From contig NZ_CP087176.1 in assembly GCF_024748695.1 (NCBI RefSeq), positions 1,729,501 through 1,793,500 on the forward strand: a stretch of 64,000 nt of DNA. The letters run 5' to 3'. A program made the translations under genes and the position numbers. The notes under the pieces were generated by a model. The model was not told the DNA's origin. It saw nothing but the letters and a program-made list of their open reading frames with translations, and made no database searches. Shown one piece after another: positions 1-8,675 of the stretch. This DNA comes from Pseudomonas sp. B21-040 (GTDB lineage: Bacteria; Pseudomonadota; Gammaproteobacteria; Pseudomonadales; Pseudomonadaceae). Position 1 is the first letter of the stretch. Each line of letters opens with the position of its first letter.

Positions 1-2
1 CT

Positions 3-683
3 TCGAGCGTCAGCAGTTACGGCAGCAGCACACCTTCGCGCCCTGCACCGGCACCGATCCCGACACGTACGCATCATGCCCCTGCGTCCCCCGGCCCATC
101 GTCGCCTGCACCCAAGCGCAAAGCCTACAAACTGGTTGCCATCGGCACGTCCACGGGCGGTCCGGTTGCGCTGCAACGAGTCTTGACTCAGTTGCCGGCC
201 AACTTCCCGGCACCGATCGTGTTGGTCCAGCACATGCCGGCAGCCTTCACCAAGGCCTTCGCCGAGCGTCTGGACAAGCTCTGCCGCATCAGCGTCAAGG
301 AAGCCGAGGATGGCGACATCCTGCGTCCGGGCCTGGCGTTGCTGGCACCGGGTGGCAAGCAAATGATGATCGACGGCCGTGGCGCGGTGAAAATCCTGCC
401 GGGCGACGAGCGTCTCAATTACAAACCGTGCGTGGACATCACCTTCGGTTCGGCAGCCAAGTCCTACGGCGACAAAGTTCTGGCGGTCGTACTCACCGGC
501 ATGGGCGCCGACGGTCGTGAAGGTGCTCGCCTGCTCAAACAGAGCGGTAGCGCGATCTGGGCTCAGGATGAAGCCAGTTGCGTGATCTACGGCATGCCGA
601 TGGCCATCGTCAAAGCCGATCTCGCGGATGCGATCTATGGGCTGGAAGATATTGGCAAGCACTTGGTCGAGGCGTGTATCTGA
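3..683 (+). CDS. cheB: CheB, chemotaxis methylesterase (5' end outside window)
   Basis: The frame is open from base 3, so the receiver domain and true start lie upstream; 226 C-terminal residues are seen. A Ser/Pro/Ala-rich linker (about 3-125) leads into the methylesterase domain. The expected catalytic triad is visible: Ser in GTSTGG (codon 150-152), His in QHMP (231-233) and Asp in GMGADG (510-512). CheB removes methyl groups from, or deamidates, chemoreceptor glutamates in the cytoplasm and is normally activated by CheA phosphorylation of the missing receiver. The stop overlaps the motC start by one base (TGATG), consistent with one operon of polar chemotaxis and stator genes. Family identification is firm. 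Confidence 0.95.
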   Translation, partial: SSVSSYGSSTPSRPAPAPIPTRTHHAPASPGPSSPAPKRKAYKLVAIGTSTGGPVALQRVLTQLPANFPAPIVLVQHMPAAFTKAFAERLDKLCRISVKEAEDGDILRPGLALLAPGGKQMMIDGRGAVKILPGDERLNYKPCVDITFGSAAKSYGDKVLAVVLTGMGADGREGARLLKQSGSAIWAQDEASCVIYGMPMAIVKADLADAIYGLEDIGKHLVEACI

Positions 684-1423
684 TGGATGTTTTAAGCCTT
701 ATCGGCATCATCATGGCGTTCGTCGCCATTATTGGCGGCAACTACCTTGAAGGTGGCCACCTTGGCGCGCTGGCCAACGGCCCGGCGGCGCTGATCGTTC
801 TCGGTGGGACCATTGGCGCAGCCTTGTTGCAGTCGCCGATGAGCGCCTTCAAGCGCGCCATGCAAATTGTTGGCTGGATTCTGTTTCCACCTCGCGTTGA
901 TCTGGCCGGTGGCATTGATCGAGTCGTGAACTGGAGCCTGACCGCGCGCAAGGAAGGATTGCTGGGCCTGGAAGGGGTGGCCGATGCCGAACCCGACAGC
1001 TACTCGCGCAAAGGCCTTCAGTTGCTGGTCGACGGTGCGGAACCGGAAGCGATTCGCAGCATTCTGGAAGTGGATTTCTACACCCAGGAAAGCCGCGATA
1101 TCGAGGCCGCCAAAGTCTTCGAAAGCATGGGCGGCTACGCGCCGACCATCGGGATTATCGGTGCGGTGATGGGCCTGATCCATGTCATGGGCAATCTCGC
1201 TGACCCGACGCAACTGGGCAGCGGCATTGCCGTGGCCTTCGTCGCCACCATCTACGGCGTGGCCAGTGCCAACCTGGTGTTGCTGCCGATTGCGTCCAAG
1301 CTCAAATCGGTTGCATTGCGCCAATCGCGTTACCGCGAAATGTTGCTGGAAGGGATCCTGTCGATCGCCGAAGGTGAGAACCCTCGCTCTATTGAGTTGA
1401 AGCTTCAGGGCTTCATGGATTGA
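683..1423 (+). CDS. motC: MotC, MotA-type flagellar stator subunit
   Basis: This 246-residue inner-membrane protein has the MotA/ExbB layout: two N-terminal hydrophobic segments (about 1-25 and 30-50), a long cytoplasmic loop, then two further membrane segments around 150-205 containing the GGYAPTIGIIGAV motif of the proton channel. The start at 683 overlaps the cheB stop; a longer in-frame reading beginning at 578 lies inside cheB and was not chosen. Together with MotD it should form one of the two proton-driven stators that pseudomonads carry. The choice of MotC over MotA rests on the neighbouring cheB and parA-like genes, as in P. aeruginosa. Confidence 0.93.
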   Translation: MDVLSLIGIIMAFVAIIGGNYLEGGHLGALANGPAALIVLGGTIGAALLQSPMSAFKRAMQIVGWILFPPRVDLAGGIDRVVNWSLTARKEGLLGLEGVADAEPDSYSRKGLQLLVDGAEPEAIRSILEVDFYTQESRDIEAAKVFESMGGYAPTIGIIGAVMGLIHVMGNLADPTQLGSGIAVAFVATIYGVASANLVLLPIASKLKSVALRQSRYREMLLEGILSIAEGENPRSIELKLQGFMD

Positions 1424-1438
1424 TGGGGGTAATGGATT

Positions 1439-2329
1439 ATGGCTCGTCGTCGCCAACCTGAAGAACATGTAAACCATGAACGTTGGCTCGTTTCCTATGC
1501 CGACTTCATTACCTTGCTCTTCGCATTCTTCGTGGTGATGTACTCGATCTCGTCGATCAACGAAGGCAAGTACAAAATCATTTCGCAAGCGCTGATCGGG
1601 GTCTTCACCGATGCCGATCGCTCTCTCAAACCGATCCCGGTGGGTGAAGAGCGACCGATGACAGTGACGCCGGCCAAGCCGTTGGTGAAAGACAGCGAGC
1701 AGGTCGATGCCGGTGTTGCCGGTTCCAACGACCCGCTCAAAAGCATTGCAGACGACATCAGCGCGGCGTTCGGCGACCTGATCAGCTCCAATCAGATGAC
1801 CGTGCGTGGCAATGAGTTGTGGGTCGAGATCGAACTCAATTCCAGCCTGTTGTTCGGCAGCGGCGATGCCATGCCCAGCGACAACGCGTTCAATATCATC
1901 GACAAGGTGGCCGGGATTCTGAAGCCGTTCGACAACCCGATTCACGTCGAAGGCTTTACCGACGATCAACCGATCCGCACCGCGCAGTACCCCACTAACT
2001 GGGAACTGTCCTCGGCCCGCTCGGCGAGCATTGTGCGCATTCTGGCGATGCAGGGCGTGAACCCGAGCCGAATGGCCTCCGTGGGTTATGGCGAGTTTCA
2101 GCCCGTGGCCAACAATGCCACCGCCGAAGGCCGGGCACGCAACCGTCGTGTGGTGCTGGTGGTTTCGCGCAATCTCGATGTACGTCGCAGCCTCACCGGC
2201 ACCGGAACCGCTCATGCGCAACCGGACGCCGCGTTGAAGCGTGCTGGCACACAAACTGCACCGTCAGCGGTCAAGTCGCCGGTACGAGAGAGCGCCGTCA
2301 ATTCTCCGTCACCCGCATTAAAACGTTGA
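1439..2329 (+). CDS. motD: MotD, MotB-type peptidoglycan-anchored stator subunit
   Basis: The 296-residue protein has a short basic N-terminus and one membrane segment (about 19-40) starting with YADFITLL; Asp22 is the position of the proton-carrying aspartate in MotB. A periplasmic linker follows, then an OmpA/MotB peptidoglycan-binding domain (about 125-240) ending in the NRRVVLVV motif. A Ser/Ala-rich tail of some 55 residues follows. It pairs with MotC, 15 bases upstream, to form the torque-generating stator. The tail is longer than I would expect for a minimal MotB and is probably disordered; its role is unknown to me. Confidence 0.92.
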   Translation: MARRRQPEEHVNHERWLVSYADFITLLFAFFVVMYSISSINEGKYKIISQALIGVFTDADRSLKPIPVGEERPMTVTPAKPLVKDSEQVDAGVAGSNDPLKSIADDISAAFGDLISSNQMTVRGNELWVEIELNSSLLFGSGDAMPSDNAFNIIDKVAGILKPFDNPIHVEGFTDDQPIRTAQYPTNWELSSARSASIVRILAMQGVNPSRMASVGYGEFQPVANNATAEGRARNRRVVLVVSRNLDVRRSLTGTGTAHAQPDAALKRAGTQTAPSAVKSPVRESAVNSPSPALKR

Positions 2330-2372
2330 GCTATTTCTCGGCTGACCTCGTCGGCCGGGAGGAAACATTCAA

Positions 2373-3161
2373 ATGAGAGTCTGGGCCGTTGCCAATCAAA
2401 AGGGTGGTGTTGGTAAAACCACTTCCTCTATCGCTTTAGCCGGTTTGCTGGCCGAGGCGGGCAAGCGCGTGGTTGTGGTCGATCTCGATCCGCACGGCTC
2501 CATGACCAGCTACTTCGGCTACGATCCCGATAGCCTGGAACACAGCAGCTACGACTTGTTCCTGCATAAGGGCAGCGTGCCGCAAGGCTTGCCCGGTCAG
2601 TTGTTGTTGCCCACCAGTCACGACAGTATTTCGCTGCTGCCTTCGAGTACCGCACTGGCCACGCTTGAGCGTCAATCGCCGGGGCAGAGTGGCTTGGGCC
2701 TGGTGATCGCCAAGAGCCTGGCGCAGTTGTGGCAGGACTTCGATTACGCGGTGATCGACAGCCCGCCGTTGCTCGGTGTGCTGATGGTCAATGCCTTGGC
2801 GGCGAGCCAGCAATTGGTGATCCCGGTGCAGACCGAGCACTTGGCCGTCAAAGGCCTGGAACGCATGGTCAACACCCTGGACATGATCAATCGTTCACGC
2901 AAACAGGCGCTGCCGTTCACCATCATCCCGACCTTGTTTGACCGTCGTACCCAGGCGTCCCTCGGGACCCTGCGCGTGCTGCGTGACAAGTACCCGGAAG
3001 AAATCTGGCAAGGTTACATCCCGGTCGACACCCGCTTGCGGGATGCGAGCCGGGCCGGCCTAACGCCTTCGCAATTCGACGGCAAGAGCCGTGGAGTTCT
3101 CGCTTACCGTGCGCTGCTCAAGCATTTGCTGGCGCAGCAATCTGTCGCGCAGGTGGCGTGA
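2373..3161 (+). CDS. ParA/MinD-type ATPase of the chemotaxis operon (ParC-like)
   Basis: The 262-residue protein starts with a deviant Walker A motif (KGGVGKTT, residues 10-17) and has the Walker B-like segment VIDSPPLLG, both typical of ParA ATPases. There is no partner ParB nearby. In this position (after motCD, before two CheW-domain genes) the Vibrio and Pseudomonas homologue, ParC, places chemotaxis arrays at the flagellated pole so that both daughter cells inherit one. That role is inferred from operon position; the ATPase fold is directly visible. A GGGAGGAAAC ribosome site precedes the ATG. Confidence 0.88.
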   Translation: MRVWAVANQKGGVGKTTSSIALAGLLAEAGKRVVVVDLDPHGSMTSYFGYDPDSLEHSSYDLFLHKGSVPQGLPGQLLLPTSHDSISLLPSSTALATLERQSPGQSGLGLVIAKSLAQLWQDFDYAVIDSPPLLGVLMVNALAASQQLVIPVQTEHLAVKGLERMVNTLDMINRSRKQALPFTIIPTLFDRRTQASLGTLRVLRDKYPEEIWQGYIPVDTRLRDASRAGLTPSQFDGKSRGVLAYRALLKHLLAQQSVAQVA

Positions 3162-3188
3162 GATGAACCTTCCTTGCGTGGTGCTTAA

Positions 3189-4082
3189 ATGAATCGGCCG
3201 GTGAAGATCACCTCTCGCCCGCAACTGGCGCTCCAGCATTATCTGGACAGCTTGCTGCAGGACGCGACGGAGGAGCTTGCGCCGATCATCGAAGCGCCCG
3301 CCGAAGTGCTCGAACCGGATAACACCCTGGACGAATTCCAGGCCGCGGTCCTCGAAGAACAAGCGCGCGATGCACGCCCGGCGGCGGTTGCTGCGCCTGT
3401 AGTTGCCGCACCTGTGGTTGCAGCGCCCGTGATCGCCGCCGTGGCCAAGGCGCCAGCGCCGGTCATGGAGGCGCCGGCACCGATCCTCGCACCGGTATCG
3501 ACCATTGCACCCCTGCTGCAAACATTGGTGCCGCCCGTCGTCGAAGTCCACTTGCCACCGAGCAACACGCCGCCACCGGTCGAAACCGATGGTCGCCCGT
3601 CGTGGGCCGCCGAGCCGTTCGAGTGTCTGTTATTCGACGTCGCCGGGTTGACCCTGGCGGTGCCACTGGTGTGCCTGGGTTCGATTTATTCGTTGGCGGG
3701 CCACGAGCTGACGCCGCTGTTCGGCCAGCCAGAATGGTTCCTCGGGATTCTGCCGAGCCAGGCCGGCAACCTGAAAGTCCTGGACACCGCACGTTGGGTC
3801 ATGCCCGACCGCTACCGCGACGATTTCCGGCAGGGCCTGCAATACGTTATTTCGGTTCAGGGCTACGAGTGGGGGCTGGCGGTGCATCAGGTCAGCCGCT
3901 CGTTGCGCCTGGACCCGAACGAAATCAAATGGCGCAGCCACCGTGGTCAACGGCCATGGCTGGCGGGCACTGTGATTGAACACATGTGTGCATTGCTCGA
4001 CGTCTCCGCGCTGGCCGAGTTGATCGCCAGTGGCGGGGCAAAGCACATAAGCAATATCAAGCCGGCTCACAAACCAGCATAA
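3189..4082 (+). CDS. CheW-domain protein with Pro/Ala-rich N-terminus (ParP-like)
   Basis: This 297-residue protein has two parts. Residues 1-140 are low complexity, rich in Ala, Pro and Val, with near-repeats of APVVA (about 62-78). Residues about 143-285 form a CheW-like domain (ECLLFDVAGLTLAVPL onward). In Vibrio and Pseudomonas the gene between the ParA-like ATPase and cheW encodes ParP, which links the ParA protein to CheA/receptor arrays through its CheW-like half; I infer the same role here from order and domains. The Ala/Pro segment is likely a flexible tether. It follows the ParA-like gene by 27 bases. Confidence 0.82.
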   Translation: MNRPVKITSRPQLALQHYLDSLLQDATEELAPIIEAPAEVLEPDNTLDEFQAAVLEEQARDARPAAVAAPVVAAPVVAAPVIAAVAKAPAPVMEAPAPILAPVSTIAPLLQTLVPPVVEVHLPPSNTPPPVETDGRPSWAAEPFECLLFDVAGLTLAVPLVCLGSIYSLAGHELTPLFGQPEWFLGILPSQAGNLKVLDTARWVMPDRYRDDFRQGLQYVISVQGYEWGLAVHQVSRSLRLDPNEIKWRSHRGQRPWLAGTVIEHMCALLDVSALAELIASGGAKHISNIKPAHKPA

Positions 4083-4155
4083 AAAACACGCAACGGCAGT
4101 GAATGCCGCTGCACAGAACACACACCGCCAGGGCGGTTTTTTGAGGGGTCAGGGT

Positions 4156-4641
4156 ATGAATGATAAGGCGACGGCTGCAAAGGGTTCCGAAGATCCGATC
4201 CTGCAATGGGTAACCTTCAAGCTGGACAACGAAACCTACGGCATCAACGTGATGCGCGTCCAGGAAGTCCTGCGCTACACCGAAATCGCCCCGGTTCCGG
4301 GTGCCCCGACCTACGTGCTGGGCATCATCAACCTGCGCGGTAACGTGGTCACCGTGATCGACACCCGTCAGCGCTTCGGCCTGATGAATGCGGAGATCAG
4401 CGACAACACCCGTATCGTCATCATCGAAGCCGACAAGCAGGTTGTCGGGATCATGGTCGACAGCGTGGCCGAAGTGGTTTACCTGCGTCAGTCGGAAATC
4501 GAAACTGCGCCAAACGTCGGTAACGAAGAATCCGCCAAGTTCATTCAAGGCGTGTGCAACAAGAACAACGAACTGCTGATCCTGGTCGAGCTGGACAAGA
4601 TGATGAGCGAAGAAGAATGGTCGGACCTGGAGAACATCTGA
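4156..4641 (+). CDS. cheW: CheW, chemotaxis coupling protein
   Basis: The 161-residue cytoplasmic adaptor is almost entirely one CheW domain (about 13-150), with the recognisable core GINVMRVQEVLRY and the GIINLRGNVVTVIDTR segment. It couples receptors to the kinase CheA. The ATG at 4156 is preceded by a GGGGTCAGGG ribosome site; an in-frame extension to 4099 lacks one. The next gene begins at the base after its stop, suggesting translational coupling. Confidence 0.95.
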   Translation: MNDKATAAKGSEDPILQWVTFKLDNETYGINVMRVQEVLRYTEIAPVPGAPTYVLGIINLRGNVVTVIDTRQRFGLMNAEISDNTRIVIIEADKQVVGIMVDSVAEVVYLRQSEIETAPNVGNEESAKFIQGVCNKNNELLILVELDKMMSEEEWSDLENI

Positions 4642-5034
4642 TTGATTCTTGAGGTTGCGGTCATTGTCCTGTTCCTCTTCTGGGCAGGCACGCTGGCGAT
4701 GTTTCTGGCGTACATTCGCGGTCAACGACTGATCGCCGCTCAACAGGCCCAGGGCGATGCGCTGCGGGATCAGCGCATCAAGGACCTGGCCAAACGCGTG
4801 GACGACTACCAGAGCGGCAACGTGCGCATGGGTGAAGACCTGCACGAACTGCGCGCGGTGGTTGGTCCCTTGCCGGACAAACTGGCACAGCTGGAACAGC
4901 GCGACCCGTCGAGCCTGTCGTTCGCCCAGGCGGCGCGATTGGTGGGAATGGGGGCGACGGTTGATGAACTGACTCAGTCTTGCGGGTTGACCCAGGCTGA
5001 GGCGGAGTTGATGCGTAAGCTTCACAAGAACTGA
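4642..5034 (+). CDS. DUF2802 family protein, last gene of the chemotaxis operon
   Basis: The 130-residue protein begins with an apparent TTG start directly after the cheW stop. It has one N-terminal membrane segment (about 3-22), then a helical, probably coiled-coil region (about 25-95) and a short C-terminal helix-turn-helix-like end (GATVDELTQSCGLTQAEAEL, about 106-125). This matches the DUF2802 protein that follows cheW in other pseudomonads. Function is not established to my knowledge; the context suggests a membrane-linked role in chemotaxis or polar organisation. No ATG fits this frame near the 5' end, so TTG is the best start. Confidence 0.75.
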   Translation: MILEVAVIVLFLFWAGTLAMFLAYIRGQRLIAAQQAQGDALRDQRIKDLAKRVDDYQSGNVRMGEDLHELRAVVGPLPDKLAQLEQRDPSSLSFAQAARLVGMGATVDELTQSCGLTQAEAELMRKLHKN

Positions 5035-5045
5035 TGCCTGTCAGA

Positions 5046-5157
5046 GATCGTTCCCACGCTCTGCGTGGGAATGCCTCTGGGGACGCTCCGCGTTCCGTTG
5101 TTGAATGTGACGCGGAACGTCACGGGCTGCATTCCCACGCAGAGCGTAGGAACGATC
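5046..5157. repeat. Palindromic MITE-like repeat (GATCGTTCCCACGCTC family)
   Basis: The two ends form a 29-base inverted repeat with one mismatch (5046-5074 against 5129-5157), each containing CACGCTCTGCGTGGGAATGC or its complement. A second, inner pair of complementary segments lies between them. Partial copies of the same arm occur at about 43132-43163 and 57990-58020, so this is a dispersed family. The right end overlaps the stop codon of the leftward gene at 5156. Confidence 0.8.
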
Positions 5158-5485
5158 AATAATCATCCCCGCGATCGGTGACATCCTTCTCGATCATCGG
5201 CGCGTGCGGATCATGCCCCGCCGGAAACTTGCCCTTCAAATTCCACGCAAACGCGATGATTTCGGCCAGCGTGCGGTACAACTCCTGCGGAATACTTTCC
5301 CCCAGTTCCATCCTCGCCAGCAGCTTTACCAGCTCGGCGTTCTCATAGATCGGCACTTCATAATCGCGGGCAATGCGCAGAATTTCTTCGGCCAGTTCTT
5401 CGTCACCCTTGGCCGTGAGGGTAGGGGCGTGGCTGCCGTCGTATTTGAGGGCGATGGCCTGGCGTGGGGCGTTGGTGGTTTTCAT
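5156..5485 (-). CDS. FlhB C-terminal-domain homologue (FhlB/YscU-HrpY type)
   Basis: The 109-residue soluble protein matches only the part of FlhB that lies after the NPTH autocleavage site: it starts near QAIALKYDGS, continues with the AKGDEELAEEILRIA and VPIYENAELVKLL segments and ends with IPQELYRTLAEIIAFAW. There are no membrane segments and no cleavage motif. Full FlhB controls substrate switching in flagellar export; free-standing C-terminal homologues occur beside FliK-like genes in many Gammaproteobacteria. Its start overlaps the stop of the upstream fliK-like gene by 4 bases (ATGA). Its TGA stop falls inside the adjoining palindromic repeat. Confidence 0.85.
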   Translation of the reverse strand: MKTTNAPRQAIALKYDGSHAPTLTAKGDEELAEEILRIARDYEVPIYENAELVKLLARMELGESIPQELYRTLAEIIAFAWNLKGKFPAGHDPHAPMIEKDVTDRGDDY

Positions 5486-7104
5486 GCGGTTTCGTCGACC
5501 CAGCGTTGTTCCAGACGGGTTTGCGGTCCTTGTGGCGGGGTGCCGAGGTGGCAATCCAGATCGCCGACGTTCAGGCCCGATGCCAGCAAGCGTTCGCGCA
5601 GGCCGGCCAGGTTACTTTCGATCAGGCTGGCGGTGTACGGCCGTTCGGCCCAGAGCTGGCTGGACAGGCTGCCCTTGATCAGTTGCGCGTGAACCTGCAA
5701 GGGGCCCAGCGGTTCCATGTCGAAGGCCAGGTCGACACGCCACAGCGGTTGCTTGGGTTCGTGTTCGTCGCGGCGTTCGTGGGGGTGTTCTTTCTCGGGC
5801 GCTTCTTCGCGCTGGAACTTGACCTGCAGCGGGACAATGTCCTGCGCGTTTCGCATCGGGATTTCCAGTTGCCAGGTGCTGAGCAGCCGACCATCGTCGG
5901 TCACGCCGGTTTGCTCCAGGCTCGACAGTTGATGGCTTTGCAGGCGCGAAACGGCTGCCGCCGCCAAACGCAGCAAATGCTCCAGATCACCTTCACCGTC
6001 ATGGCTTTGCAGCAGGCGTTCGGGCAGCGGGAAACTGGTCGGCAGCGGCTTGGCGCTGACTTGCCCGAGCATCCCCAGGGCGCTGCGCACGAAGCTCGGC
6101 ATCGTCTGCACCAATGTATTGGCGGCGATGATCGCGTTGAGGTTGGTATTGGCCGGTAGTCCCGGTGTCAGTTGCGCGATCAGCTTGAGCAAATCGCCTT
6201 TCATGTCCGGCGCCAATGTCGGATTTTGCCCGGTGAGCAATTTCGCTTCCAGGAACAGTCCGCTGTTTGCCAGCGCTTGAGCCAGGCCCTTTGGCGTGCT
6301 CAGTTGCTGAACGTCCGGCAGGCCGGCGAGGAGTTTTTCCACGGCCAGGCGCAGGTCGCTGGAGGTTGGGTCCAACGCAAGTGGCGATGGCTGCAATGGC
6401 GGCTGCAGTGACGATTGCGGCGTCGGCGTCAGGTTTTGCAAGGCTTTGATCAAGCCATCCAGCGAACCTTGGCGGCTTTGCTGGCTGACCAGTTGCTGCG
6501 TCACCGCCAACTGTTCCTGACGGCTGCTCAGCGGGACGAATTTAAGCGTTTGGGTGTCTTGCACCATGGCGCTCAACAACGTGCCAATGCGCAGGGGCGT
6601 GGGGCTGTCGATGCTCAGCGTGCTGCCGCTCAGCACTGTGTTCAGCAAGCTCACCATGGAGCGGAACACCGTGGGTTGCCCCGGTACTTGTGGCAGGACT
6701 TGTGAGGTCAGCACTTTGCCCTGCAACAGCGTGCCAGCGGGCAGTTGCGCCGTGTCAATGCGGGTGAGGGTGGCGACGCTCGCCGCGATGGCCTGTTGCA
6801 CGGTGATCGCCAGGTTGCTGGCCGACGGTTGGGTGATCGCCAGGCTGGTGCCTTGAGGCAGAGGCTGGCTGCTGGTGGCCTGGACCGTGGTCTGGCGACC
6901 GCTGTCGAGGGTGACTTTGAGCAACAATTGAAAGGTCTGATCCGTCTGCTTGAGCGACAGCACTTCAGCCTTGGCGGTTTGCCCGACGGAGATCAGGCCC
7001 TCCATTGGCGTCAGTAACTTGAGCAGGTCGCCACTCACCACCAGCGGCCGCGACGTCGCGGGCGGGGTCTGCGGTAGCGGGAGAATGTTCATTTCGCCTG
7101 TCAT
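5482..7104 (-). CDS. FliK-like flagellar hook-length control protein
   Basis: The 540-residue protein is rich in Leu, Gln, Pro, Ser and Thr, with long low-complexity stretches through about residue 400 and a more conserved C-terminal region (about 410-535) that includes a segment like the Flg_hook domain (WRVDLAFDMEPLGPLQVHAQL). FliK measures hook length and triggers export switching through FlhB. Here the gene overlaps an FlhB-tail homologue, so the two are probably made together. ATG 7104 is taken; an in-frame ATG at 7092 is equally plausible because neither has a strong ribosome site. Whether it is the main FliK or a paralogue cannot be decided from the window. Confidence 0.78.
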   Translation of the reverse strand: MTGEMNILPLPQTPPATSRPLVVSGDLLKLLTPMEGLISVGQTAKAEVLSLKQTDQTFQLLLKVTLDSGRQTTVQATSSQPLPQGTSLAITQPSASNLAITVQQAIAASVATLTRIDTAQLPAGTLLQGKVLTSQVLPQVPGQPTVFRSMVSLLNTVLSGSTLSIDSPTPLRIGTLLSAMVQDTQTLKFVPLSSRQEQLAVTQQLVSQQSRQGSLDGLIKALQNLTPTPQSSLQPPLQPSPLALDPTSSDLRLAVEKLLAGLPDVQQLSTPKGLAQALANSGLFLEAKLLTGQNPTLAPDMKGDLLKLIAQLTPGLPANTNLNAIIAANTLVQTMPSFVRSALGMLGQVSAKPLPTSFPLPERLLQSHDGEGDLEHLLRLAAAAVSRLQSHQLSSLEQTGVTDDGRLLSTWQLEIPMRNAQDIVPLQVKFQREEAPEKEHPHERRDEHEPKQPLWRVDLAFDMEPLGPLQVHAQLIKGSLSSQLWAERPYTASLIESNLAGLRERLLASGLNVGDLDCHLGTPPQGPQTRLEQRWVDETA

Positions 7105-7134
7105 ACGCGGTCACAACCTGAGGAAATTGCCCTC

Positions 7135-7161
7135 TTGAGAGTAGGGCATGGCATGTATAAT
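7135..7161 (+). promoter_or_regulatory. Candidate sigma-70 promoter of the ccm operon
   Basis: A perfect TATAAT box at 7156-7161 is preceded by TTGAGA at 7135-7140 (15-base spacer; shifting the -35 to 7133 gives 17). It lies upstream of ccmA and leaves a leader of about 135 bases. The leader (7168-7302) contains no ORF I would call. Confidence 0.55.
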
Positions 7162-7302
7162 GCCGCCCCGTTATCACTGGGGCGCTAAAAACATTGCAAA
7201 TGTTTGACCCAGCTCTCTATGACGGGCCGCCAATGCATCTATTCTGCATCTCTTTAGCGGCCGTACTACTGCCGACTTGAACCGCAAAAGGCCCGTGATC
7301 CC

Positions 7303-7938
7303 TTGACCAGCCCAGTCCTGCAAACCGTTGCCCTCGCTTGTGAGCGAGACCTTCGGCTGCTCTTCGAAAATCTCGATTTGAGACTGGCCAGTGGCGAAAT
7401 GTTGCAAATCAGCGGCCCCAACGGCAGTGGCAAGACCAGCCTGTTGCGCCTGCTGTGCGGTCTGATGCAACCGACCGCCGGCCAAGTGCTGCTCAATGAC
7501 CAGCCGCTCAATGAGCAACGCTTTGAGCTGGCACGCAACCTGTTGTGGATCGGACATGCCGCCGGTATCAAGGAATTGCTGACCCCTGAGGAAAACCTCA
7601 GCTGGCTCTGCGCCCTGCATCATCCGGCGTCCCATGACGCCATCTGGCAAGCTTTGGCGGCGGTGGGGTTACGCGGTTTCGAGGACGTTCCCTGTCACAC
7701 GCTGTCTGCCGGCCAACATCGCCGTGTAGCGCTGGCGCGGTTGTACCTGGATAGCCCGCCGTTGTGGATTCTCGATGAACCGTTCACCGCGCTCGACAAA
7801 CAAGGCGTGTCGCAGCTCGAAGAGCACCTGGCCGCACACTGCGAGCGCGGCGGCATGGTCGTTCTGACCACTCACCACACGCTGACACGGATGCCGGCCG
7901 GTTATCGCGACATTGATCTGGGGAATTGGGCCGTATGA
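7303..7938 (+). CDS. ccmA: CcmA, heme-handling ABC transporter ATPase
   Basis: The 211-residue ATP-binding subunit shows Walker A ([12 protein letters not shown], about 39-50), the ABC signature LSAGQ and Walker B with its Glu (LWILDEPF). With CcmB, CcmC and CcmD it drives release of heme-loaded CcmE on the periplasmic side during cytochrome c maturation. TTG at 7303 is the best start, since the nearby GTG (7295) is out of frame and the N-terminus resembles family members. It overlaps ccmB by 4 bases. Confidence 0.95.
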   Translation: MTSPVLQTVALACERDLRLLFENLDLRLASGEMLQISGPNGSGKTSLLRLLCGLMQPTAGQVLLNDQPLNEQRFELARNLLWIGHAAGIKELLTPEENLSWLCALHHPASHDAIWQALAAVGLRGFEDVPCHTLSAGQHRRVALARLYLDSPPLWILDEPFTALDKQGVSQLEEHLAAHCERGGMVVLTTHHTLTRMPAGYRDIDLGNWAV

Positions 7939-8603
7939 GTGTTTTCGGCCTGTTGGTCGCCCGTGAGGCCCGTTTGTTGTTCCGCCGTCCTGCGGAGTTG
8001 GCGAACCCGTTGGTGTTCTTCGCCATCGTGGTTGCCCTGTTCCCGCTAGCGGTCGGCCCCGAGGCTCAATTGTTGCAAACCTTGTCTCCGGGGCTGGTCT
8101 GGGTCGCGGCCCTTTTATCGGTTTTGCTCTCGCTGGACGGGCTTTTCCGCAGTGATTTCGAGGACGGTTCCCTCGAACAGTGGGTCCTTTCGTCGCACCC
8201 TCTGCCTCTTCTGGTTTTGGCCAAGGTACTGGCACACTGGGCCTTCTCGGGCCTGGCACTGGTTTTGCTCGCTCCACTGCTGGCGTTGATGCTCGGTTTG
8301 CCTGCCGCTTGTCTGCCGGTGTTGCTGCTTTCGTTATTGCTGGGTACACCGGTACTGAGCCTGCTCGGTGCGGTGGGCGCAGCCCTGACGGTAGGATTGA
8401 AGCGTGGCGGCCTGTTGTTGGCGCTGCTGATTCTGCCGCTGTACATCCCGGTGTTGATTCTCGGCAGTGGCGCCTTGCAGGCAGCCTTGATGGGCATGCC
8501 GGCGACCGGTTATCTCTTGTGGCTTGGTAGCCTGACCGCCCTGGCGATAACCCTGACACCGTTTGCAATAGCTGCTGGCCTGAAGATCAGCGTCGGCGAA
8601 TAA
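7935..8603 (+). CDS. ccmB: CcmB, heme exporter membrane subunit
   Basis: The 222-residue, very hydrophobic protein has about six membrane segments and is the permease partner of CcmA. It begins at the ATG that overlaps the ccmA stop (ATGA). Length and position fit the CcmB family. Confidence 0.94.
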   Translation: MSVFGLLVAREARLLFRRPAELANPLVFFAIVVALFPLAVGPEAQLLQTLSPGLVWVAALLSVLLSLDGLFRSDFEDGSLEQWVLSSHPLPLLVLAKVLAHWAFSGLALVLLAPLLALMLGLPAACLPVLLLSLLLGTPVLSLLGAVGAALTVGLKRGGLLLALLILPLYIPVLILGSGALQAALMGMPATGYLLWLGSLTALAITLTPFAIAAGLKISVGE

Positions 8604-8675
8604 TGAGGTCTGGTTAAAATTTGACCAGTAAAGACCCAGCCCTTCACAGCGAAGGGCAACCGTGATGGAAACAGT

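Noticed and set aside
692..2254. 520-codon minus-strand frame across motC and motD
   Set aside because: Shadow of two well-supported stator genes; no family features, rich in His/Arg/Gln as antisense frames of GC-rich genes are.
7168..7302. Riboswitch in the ccmA leader
   Set aside because: Some pairing is possible, but I could not match it to any known riboswitch layout.
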